Assembly: GCA_031402355.1 (NCBI GenBank)
Contig: JANNSG010000090.1
Span: forward strand, 1-36,934
Direction: 5' to 3'
Source: JACMNW01 sp031402355
GTDB taxonomy: Bacteria; Pseudomonadota; Alphaproteobacteria; Rhodobacterales; Rhodobacteraceae
Length of the DNA stretch: 36,934 nucleotides
Below the pieces are notes generated by a model that had not been told where the DNA came from, searched no databases, and saw only the letters and a list, made by a program, of their open reading frames with translations. This document shows positions 31,873 to 36,934 of the stretch, piece after piece. The translations under genes were made by a program, and so were the position numbers. Positions within the stretch are counted from its first letter, which is position 1. Each line of letters opens with the position of its first letter.

Positions 31873-32694
31873 ATGGTCTTGGACCACACGCGTGCACGCA
31901 TAACCAGAAACGGAATTCGAATTCATGAGGATTCGGATTTTGCCGGAATGCGCGCTGCAGGGCGCGTTGCGGCGGACATTCTGGATGCCGTGGCAGACAT
32001 GGTGCAACCCGGTGTGACGACAGCCGCCCTGGATGATTTCATTCGCGCTGAAGTGGAACGGCATGGCGCAACATCCGCGACCATCGGATACAAAGGGTAT
32101 CGGCATGCGTCGTGCATCTCGGTCAATCATGTGGTCTGCCACGGCATTCCGGGCACCAAAGTTCTGGCTGACGGTGATATTGCCAATATTGACGTGACAG
32201 TGATCCTGGACGGATGGTTTGGCGATACCAGCCGGATGTATGTGGCAGGTGACCTTCCGCGCAAAGCCGGACGATTGATCGAAATCACGCATGACGCGCT
32301 GATGCGGGGTGTGGCGGCAGTGAAGCCCGGAAATACCTTTGGCGACATAGGCCATGCCATTCAAAGCTTTGTTGAGGAAAACCGCATGTCTGTGGTCCGC
32401 GACTTTTGTGGTCATGGATTGGGTCGGGTATTTCACGCGCCGCCGAATGTCCTGCACTATGGCCGCCCCGGTTCAGCCGCCGTGCTGGAAGAAGGCATGT
32501 TCTTTACGATCGAGCCTATGGTCAATCTGGGTCGGCCGGAAACCAAAGTTCTTGCCGATGAGTGGACTGCCGTCACCCGCGACAAGTCCCTGTCTGCCCA
32601 GTTTGAGCATTCGGTAGGGGTCACGGCGACAGGATGCGAGATATTTACACTATCCCCCTTGGGACGGTTTCACCCAACCCGAACGCAGCGTTAA
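31873..32694 (+). CDS. map: Type I methionine aminopeptidase
   Basis: The 273-residue protein removes the initiator methionine from new proteins. Metal-binding residues are visible in NIDVTVILDGWFGDTSRMY (two Asp), CGHGLGRVFHAPPNV (His), TIEPMVN (Glu) and QFEHSVGV (Glu). The start at 31873 lies only three bases from its AGGA, so a TTG two codons later (31879) is an equally good start. The gene is divergent from the CinA-like gene. Its stop sits within an AT-rich inverted repeat, with further stem-loops following. Confidence 0.95.
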   Translation: MVLDHTRARITRNGIRIHEDSDFAGMRAAGRVAADILDAVADMVQPGVTTAALDDFIRAEVERHGATSATIGYKGYRHASCISVNHVVCHGIPGTKVLADGDIANIDVTVILDGWFGDTSRMYVAGDLPRKAGRLIEITHDALMRGVAAVKPGNTFGDIGHAIQSFVEENRMSVVRDFCGHGLGRVFHAPPNVLHYGRPGSAAVLEEGMFFTIEPMVNLGRPETKVLADEWTAVTRDKSLSAQFEHSVGVTATGCEIFTLSPLGRFHPTRTQR

Positions 32695-32737
32695 AATTTT
32701 TCCTAAAAATTTTGACAAGAATTTTTCAAAATTCTTG
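32693..32737. repeat. Two AT-rich inverted repeats after map
   Basis: AAAATTTTT/AAAAATTTT (32693-32713, three-base loop, beginning inside the map stop codon) is followed by CAAGAATTTT/AAAATTCTTG (32716-32737, two-base loop). Both stems are perfect. They probably form weak hairpins that slow RNA polymerase or protect the message end. Confidence 0.7.
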
Positions 32738-32767
32738 GGCCAGGAAGGTCAGGCGAATGCTTCGCTG

Positions 32768-32796
32768 AAAAATATACCCCCGGCGGGGATATTTTT
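32768..32796. terminator. Bidirectional terminator between map and the HAD gene
   Basis: The arms AAAAATAT and ATATTTTT flank a CCCC/GGGG core with a short loop. Read from either strand, the stem ends in a T-run. It sits between converging genes, after map and before the HAD phosphatase stop at 32811. Confidence 0.8.
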
Positions 32797-32810
32797 GCCA
32801 AACTGAAACG

Positions 32811-33458
32811 TCACTGGCCCAGCAGACCAATCAGATCGGCCATGTGGTGAAAAACGGTGGCGCCCTGCGCCCGCAGTCTTGCTCCATCATCATGGGCGGC
32901 AAAACCAAAACATGGGATGCCTGCAGCCGCGGCACCGGCACAGCCAGCAGCGCTGTCATCAACGACAACGCATCGGGAAGGGTCAACTACCATCGACCGG
33001 GCCGCTTTCAGATACAGATCCGGGGCGGGCTTTGGCTTGCCCAGTGTCTGACCCGAAAAGATGCGGCCCTGAAAGCGCGCGACAAGACCGGGATGCTGGC
33101 CCAAAGTCACTTGCATCTTCCGGTCCGATCCGTTCGATCCGATGGCATATGGGATGCGATGTGTATCAAGATGGTCGAGGATGGCCAGGATACCGGGCAC
33201 CAGTGGTGTTCCCAAAGCCAGCCGGGAATAGAGTTTTTCGTAAAATGCGTCGACCCAGTCTAGCGGCAGCGGCGCACCTTTGGCGCGTGCCATCTGCGCG
33301 ACACCTGCAATAGTGCCCCCCATGAAATCCAACGCAATTTGTGCCGGCGACACGATCAGGCCATGCTGCGCAAAGTCTTCTGCCAACAAGGTGAACGTGG
33401 TAGGTTCGCTGTCCACGATCACCCCGTCGCAATCAAAGATGACAGCGGCCGGTTTCAA
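32811..33458 (-). CDS. HAD-family phosphatase (subfamily IA, phosphoglucomutase-like)
   Basis: The 215-residue enzyme has the HAD motif I FDCDGVIVDSE (nucleophile Asp9, Asp11), motif II SNGS, motif III KPAPDLY and motif IV VVVDDSAAGCAGA. A cap domain lies between residues 15 and 80. This matches phosphoglycolate phosphatase or beta-phosphoglucomutase relatives; the substrate cannot be named. Its start overlaps the rsmD stop by four bases. The likely operon is ferredoxin reductase-rsmD-this gene. Confidence 0.9.
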   Translation of the reverse strand: MKPAAVIFDCDGVIVDSEPTTFTLLAEDFAQHGLIVSPAQIALDFMGGTIAGVAQMARAKGAPLPLDWVDAFYEKLYSRLALGTPLVPGILAILDHLDTHRIPYAIGSNGSDRKMQVTLGQHPGLVARFQGRIFSGQTLGKPKPAPDLYLKAARSMVVDPSRCVVVDDSAAGCAGAAAAGIPCFGFAAHDDGARLRAQGATVFHHMADLIGLLGQ

Positions 33459-34027
33459 ATGCGCACCTTCAGTAGTGTGACGAAGGTATCGCCATATCTG
33501 CGTTGATCAATCAGATCAAAGCCAGCGGGTGGGGTGGGCGCTGTACCTTCCTCCCAAACGATCAAGGCTTTGGACGACAGCCACTTGCCGCCGGCGCAGG
33601 CTGCAAGTGCCGCTTGCCCCAGGTCTTTTCCGTACGGAGGATCCATGAAAACTAGGTCAAATCCTGCCTCACGGTTGGGCGGCAAGCTGGCAGCATTCCC
33701 CGGGAAAAGCGTTGTCGCCTCGCCCGCCTGCATCAGGTCAATATTGCGCCTGATCAAACCGAGCGAGATCTTGCCATTTTCGACAAAGGTCACATGTTTG
33801 GCCCCGCGCGACAGGGCTTCCAGCCCCAACGCCCCGGTTCCCGCAAAAAGATCGAGCACCCGCGCATTGCCGACCAGATCGCCGTGCCGGGCTGCCTTGC
33901 CGTTGATCAGCAAGTTGAAAATCGCCTCACGGACCCTGTCGGAGGTCGGGCGCAGATGGGCCGCCTGATCACCATCACCAACGGGTGCAAGCCGCAGACC
34001 ACGTGCACGGCCCCCGATGATGCGCAT
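33455..34027 (-). CDS. rsmD: 16S rRNA (guanine966-N2)-methyltransferase
   Basis: The 190-residue enzyme methylates G966 of 16S rRNA, using S-adenosylmethionine. The family start MRIIGGRARGLRLAP is followed by RPTSDRVREAIFNLL, the SAM motif VLDLFAGTGALGLEALSRGA and the catalytic DPPYG. The length is normal. Its start overlaps the upstream FAD gene by one base (TAATG), and its stop overlaps the HAD gene. Confidence 0.95.
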   Translation of the reverse strand: MRIIGGRARGLRLAPVGDGDQAAHLRPTSDRVREAIFNLLINGKAARHGDLVGNARVLDLFAGTGALGLEALSRGAKHVTFVENGKISLGLIRRNIDLMQAGEATTLFPGNAASLPPNREAGFDLVFMDPPYGKDLGQAALAACAGGKWLSSKALIVWEEGTAPTPPAGFDLIDQRRYGDTFVTLLKVRI

Positions 34028-35232
34028 TACGCAAGCAGCGCCTTCAGAACGGTTTGCGGGTCGCGGATCACCTCCGGGGAAACCGAGCGTCCCGTCTCCA
34101 GCAGCCGTTTGCCGACCATATAGGCACGCGGATCATTCATCGCGTCGATTGCCAGCAATTGGTCGCCCCGAAAGTACCAGAACGACACGGCTTCACCATC
34201 AGGGCCGCGTGTGACGATATGGTCATATCCGGTATTCAGCCCGGCAATTTGCAACTTGCAATCAAACTGATCTGACCAGAACCACGGCGATGGAACATAG
34301 TCTTTGGCCGCGCCCGCCATGTTTTCGGCCACCAGTTCTGCTTGATCAATGGCATTCTGCACGGATTCAAGCCGAAGCCGCCCACCCCGCCAGGGGAACG
34401 AGGCGCAATCGCCTGCCGACCAGATATTCGGATCGGACGTTCGGCCCGTGGCATCGGTGCGAATGCCGTTTTCGATGGTCAGTCCCGCCATTTCTGCCAG
34501 TGCCGTTGCCGGCAGTACCCCGACACCCGCGATCACGAAATCTGCAGGCAGTTCGCGGCCATCTGTCAGACGGGCTGCCGTCACGCGGTCCTGGCCCAAA
34601 AGCCGGTCCAGCCCAACGCCTTCCAGTATGGATACGCCATGCGATCTGTGCAAAGCCCGGAAATGGTCTGATGTTTCGGGCGCAGCGACACGCTGCAAGA
34701 TTCGTGGCGCAAGTTCGACGACCGTGACGTCAAGGCCCAGCTTTGACGCAACAGCCGCAGCCTCGAGCCCGATATACCCCCCGCCGATGATCACAACCCG
34801 GCGGCCGGCTGTGAATTCCGGTCGCATTTTGTCTACATCTTGAAGGGTGCGGACGGTGTAAACACCCTGAAGATCGCCGCCGATGGCACCCGGCAAACGC
34901 CTGGGCGTTGACCCCGTGGTCAAAGCCAATTGATCATAATGCAGTACCTGCCGGTCTGTGGTGACCGTCTTTGCCGCAGCGCCAATCGCCGTAACCGTTT
35001 CGTGCAACCGCAGTGTGATATCGTGGCTCGCATAAAACTCTGCCGACCGCAGATACAGGCGTTCCTGGTCCATCTCGCCCATCAGATAGGCTTTGGAGAG
35101 CGGCGGGCGCTGATACGGTGGGGCCGCTTCATCGCCAATCAAGGTAATCGGGCCCGCGTGGCCGATGCCGCGCAGCTTGGCCACTAGCGCGGCCCCGGCC
35201 TGACCGGCCCCTATCACAACAAAATGTCCCAT
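34027..35232 (-). CDS. FAD-dependent ferredoxin (rhodocoxin-type) reductase
   Basis: The start chosen is the ATG at 35232 (MGHFVVIGAGQAGA), which begins the family's own N terminus; the longer frame adds 24 unlike residues. The 401-residue protein has two dinucleotide-binding motifs, GAGQAGAALVAKLRGIG (FAD) and GGGYIGLEAAAVASKLG (NAD(P)H), and the AGDCASFP signature. It is close to the BphA4/PuxB class, which passes electrons from NADH to a 2Fe-2S ferredoxin that feeds a monooxygenase or dioxygenase. No ferredoxin or oxygenase gene is nearby, so the partner is unknown. It heads the operon with rsmD and the HAD gene. Confidence 0.92.
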   Translation of the reverse strand: MGHFVVIGAGQAGAALVAKLRGIGHAGPITLIGDEAAPPYQRPPLSKAYLMGEMDQERLYLRSAEFYASHDITLRLHETVTAIGAAAKTVTTDRQVLHYDQLALTTGSTPRRLPGAIGGDLQGVYTVRTLQDVDKMRPEFTAGRRVVIIGGGYIGLEAAAVASKLGLDVTVVELAPRILQRVAAPETSDHFRALHRSHGVSILEGVGLDRLLGQDRVTAARLTDGRELPADFVIAGVGVLPATALAEMAGLTIENGIRTDATGRTSDPNIWSAGDCASFPWRGGRLRLESVQNAIDQAELVAENMAGAAKDYVPSPWFWSDQFDCKLQIAGLNTGYDHIVTRGPDGEAVSFWYFRGDQLLAIDAMNDPRAYMVGKRLLETGRSVSPEVIRDPQTVLKALLA

Positions 35233-35358
35233 CTTCCCCGCCTTTTGAGTCTCGTGCCACTGCTTTGCGCGGATAAAATACCGTCTCGGACTGGCCCCTA
35301 CCACCGACCAAGCCTATATCTCCATCAAAGACAAACGCAACGCATGAGGTAAGTTTGA

Positions 35359-35844
35359 ATGGCAATTTCTGTTGGTGACACCTTGCCGGATGGTACCCTG
35401 CTTCGGATGGGACCCGATGGGCCCGAAACAGTAGATCTGGCGGCGAAGTTGAAAGGCCGCAAAGTGGTGATCTTCGGTTTGCCCGGCGCTTTTACTGGCA
35501 CCTGTTCGACAGCGCATGTCCCAAGCTTCATGCGTACTTCTGAAAAATTCGCGGCCAAAGGTGTAGATGAAATCATTTGCCTGTCAGTGAACGATCCGTT
35601 CGTGCTGAAAGCATGGTCGGATAGCACCGGGGCCGGTACCAAAGGCATTTCAATGCTGGGGGATGCAGATAGTGCGTTTACCACCGCCATCGGCATGAGT
35701 TTTTCTGTGGCCGCATTGGGTTTTGTCAACCGGTCGAAACGCTATGCGCTTTATGCCGAAGACGGCGTCGTCAAAGTTTTTCATCCTGAACTCTCCTCCG
35801 GATGCGAGATTTCGACAGGAGAGGCGCTTCTGGCGGCTTTGTAG
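35359..35844 (+). CDS. Peroxiredoxin, Prx5 type
   Basis: The 161-residue protein has the Prx5/atypical 2-Cys fold. The peroxidatic motif reads PGAFTGTCSTAHVPSF (Cys49, Thr46); the usual proline at the position after Thr46 is Gly47. RSKRYALYAEDGV (about 123-135) is the conserved Arg segment, and a C-terminal EISTGEALLAAL closes it. It reduces hydrogen peroxide and organic peroxides, probably with glutaredoxin or thioredoxin. It is divergent from the reductase gene (126 bases apart) and stands alone. Confidence 0.92.
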   Translation: MAISVGDTLPDGTLLRMGPDGPETVDLAAKLKGRKVVIFGLPGAFTGTCSTAHVPSFMRTSEKFAAKGVDEIICLSVNDPFVLKAWSDSTGAGTKGISMLGDADSAFTTAIGMSFSVAALGFVNRSKRYALYAEDGVVKVFHPELSSGCEISTGEALLAAL

Positions 35845-35952
35845 TACGGCCCGAACGTCGGCCGATGTTTGCCGGCAACTGCATTGGGGCCAGGTAGACA
35901 GCGATGAACTGTCGGCTTGTAACCCGGTTCGTGGCGTAGATTTGTTGGCCCG

Positions 35953-35992
35953 GCCAAAGCTTTGGCAGGTCGGGCTGGCCCGGGCTGGCCCG
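35953..35992. repeat. Palindrome and tandem repeat in the peroxiredoxin-flagellar gap
   Basis: GCCAAAGCTTTGGC (35953-35966) is a perfect 14-base palindrome. CGGGCTGGCC is then repeated twice in tandem (35971-35990). Both lie between converging genes, so they may be part of a termination region, but no T-run is evident. Confidence 0.45.
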
Positions 35993-36003
35993 TGTAGCAG
36001 CAA

Positions 36004-36336
36004 TCAAAGCCGTTGCGCCAAAATTCCAGCGCCCAAGCCTACCTGAGACCGCGCTCCCTTGCTTGTATAGGTGGCTAGACTTGCGTCGGTGCTGGACATT
36101 TCGGCAAGACGACGTTGTGCTGCGCGCAACCCACGGGCGGCGGCTTGCAGGCAAAGCCCGTTGCGCCGTGCTTTTACGCGCAATCGCTCAACCAGGTTTT
36201 TGTCGCGCACTTGGCCCAGATGCTGCAAAAGCTGCTCGGTCTTTATCGCAATTTCCGGCAAAGCCGGGAAATCCGCAGCCAGCACACGCTGATACAAATC
36301 ATCAAGTGCGGCCTCTAATGCGAATGGGTCAGTCAC
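36004..36336 (-). CDS. FlgN-like flagellar protein
   Basis: The start chosen is the GTG at 36336 (GGAGAG six bases upstream), overlapping the stop of the rod-binding gene by eight bases. The 110-residue protein is helical and rich in Leu and Arg. It shows the pattern of FlgN-like proteins of Rhodobacterales: an acidic start (MTDPFALEAALDDLYQRVLAADF), a central RNGLCLQAAARGLRAAQRRLAEM and a TYTSKGAR tail. FlgN is the chaperone for the hook-associated proteins FlgK and FlgL. The call rests on this pattern and on the flagellar neighbour. Confidence 0.65.
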   Translation of the reverse strand: MTDPFALEAALDDLYQRVLAADFPALPEIAIKTEQLLQHLGQVRDKNLVERLRVKARRNGLCLQAAARGLRAAQRRLAEMSSTDASLATYTSKGARSQVGLGAGILAQRL

Positions 36337-36601
36337 TGCTTCTCTCCGACAGGGCGCGAAACAGGCTTTCGCCAAGACCGATGCCGCCGCGTGCAACCAT
36401 CAGTTTCGCCTGCTCTTCGCGCAGGAAAGATGCGAACTGATCTTCACCTATACCGCCGCCGAAGGCGTCGCTGGCGGCATCAAGTCCGGTATGAGACAGC
36501 ATTTCCGCAAGAAATGCCGTTTCAAGTGCCATGGCTTGCTTTCGCAATTCCACAGTTTTGCTGGGCAAAGCAGGCACTGGAAGGGCGGGTGAGACATCCA
36601 T
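36329..36601 (-). CDS. flgJ: Flagellar rod-binding protein (FlgJ N-terminal type)
   Basis: The 90-residue protein has the rod-binding domain of FlgJ: ALETAFLAEMLSHTGLD, FGGGIGEDQFASFLREEQAKLMVARGGIGLGESLF. It lacks the C-terminal muramidase domain that enterobacterial FlgJ has; this short form is usual in alphaproteobacteria. It acts in the periplasm during rod assembly. The gene is divergent from the plus-strand gene at 36713, with a 111-base promoter region between. Confidence 0.88.
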   Translation of the reverse strand: MDVSPALPVPALPSKTVELRKQAMALETAFLAEMLSHTGLDAASDAFGGGIGEDQFASFLREEQAKLMVARGGIGLGESLFRALSERSSD

Positions 36602-36712
36602 ATTCAGTCCGAAGGTTGTTTCATATTTTTCCGACTATGCCTCTTGCCGGTAAACAGGTGGTAACCACTTCCCGCAATAAGGGCGAAATGTCGGCAGAAG
36701 TCGTGGAAGAAA

Positions 36713-36934
36713 ATGATCGCAATTGCCCCCTCAATAGCATTTGTCCAACCTGCCGCGTCCGGCGGCATTCGCAACGGTCTGCCTGAAAACTCCAACGACG
36801 CGGAAAGTGATTTCGAGGACCTGTTCGCTTTGGTGGCAAACGGCGATGCCGTCCACGACAGCGCAGATCAGAATTCGGCAACACTGCCGGACCCGGACGA
36901 CAAGACCGGTCTTGATGAAGCCAACTTACCGGCA
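36713..36934 (+). CDS. Partial gene, possibly fliK (flagellar hook-length control)
   Basis: An open frame starts at the ATG at 36713 (GGAAG five bases upstream) and runs off the right edge after 74 codons. The residues are acidic and of low complexity (NSNDAESDFEDLFALVANG, then DQNSATLPDPDDKTGLDE). Such N-terminal parts are typical of FliK, and the divergent flagellar genes support this, but the sequence itself is not diagnostic. Confidence 0.55.
   Translation, partial: MIAIAPSIAFVQPAASGGIRNGLPENSNDAESDFEDLFALVANGDAVHDSADQNSATLPDPDDKTGLDEANLPA

Overview
The window looks like chromosomal DNA of a marine alphaproteobacterium, most likely Rhodobacterales (Roseobacter group). This is inferred from its moderately high GC, from an RTX protein with a C-terminal Hint domain of the type common in that order, from a gene resembling the Rhodobacterales family DUF6478, and from the general gene content. 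No tRNA, rRNA, insertion sequence, CRISPR array or integration site was recognised.

Bases 1-12927 (minus strand, read right to left) hold what I interpret as an alginate biosynthesis operon: algD, alg8, alg44, algA, an algG-like gene, algI, algJ, a small Sel1-repeat gene in the place of algK, algX, algF and, after an 80-base gap with a hairpin, a second Sel1-repeat gene cut by the window edge. AlgD supplies GDP-mannuronate, Alg8/Alg44 polymerise and move it across the inner membrane, and AlgI/AlgJ/AlgX/AlgF O-acetylate it. Three parts look altered from the Pseudomonas scheme. Alg44 has a PilZ-like region without the c-di-GMP-binding residues. AlgA has a mannose-phosphate isomerase half without its metal-binding histidines. 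The AlgG-like beta-helix has no DPHD epimerase motif. Neither the lyase gene algL nor the outer-membrane porin gene algE is in the window.

Bases 12928-18630 appear to be the regulatory and secreted-protein arm of the same region: a LuxR-type regulator with a receiver-like domain, a pectate-lyase-like beta-helix protein with RTX repeats (possibly an extracellular alginate-modifying enzyme), and a large RTX/PA14-like/Hint protein. A TGTCAG dyad lies upstream of both the regulator gene and algD.

The rest is mostly housekeeping: an M23 peptidase-pxpA-pxpB-pxpC operon (18777-22130), ilvD (22272-24008), a pair of conserved uncharacterised genes, a 2,4-dienoyl-CoA reductase-like gene, a small EF-hand protein, a LysR regulator, an OmpA-family protein, a GNAT/CinA-like pair, methionine aminopeptidase, a HAD phosphatase/rsmD/ferredoxin-reductase operon, a peroxiredoxin, and the edge of a flagellar cluster (FlgN-like, FlgJ rod-binding protein, and a partial gene that may be fliK). 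The main candidate for an undescribed system is the reshaped alginate locus with its adjacent RTX proteins.
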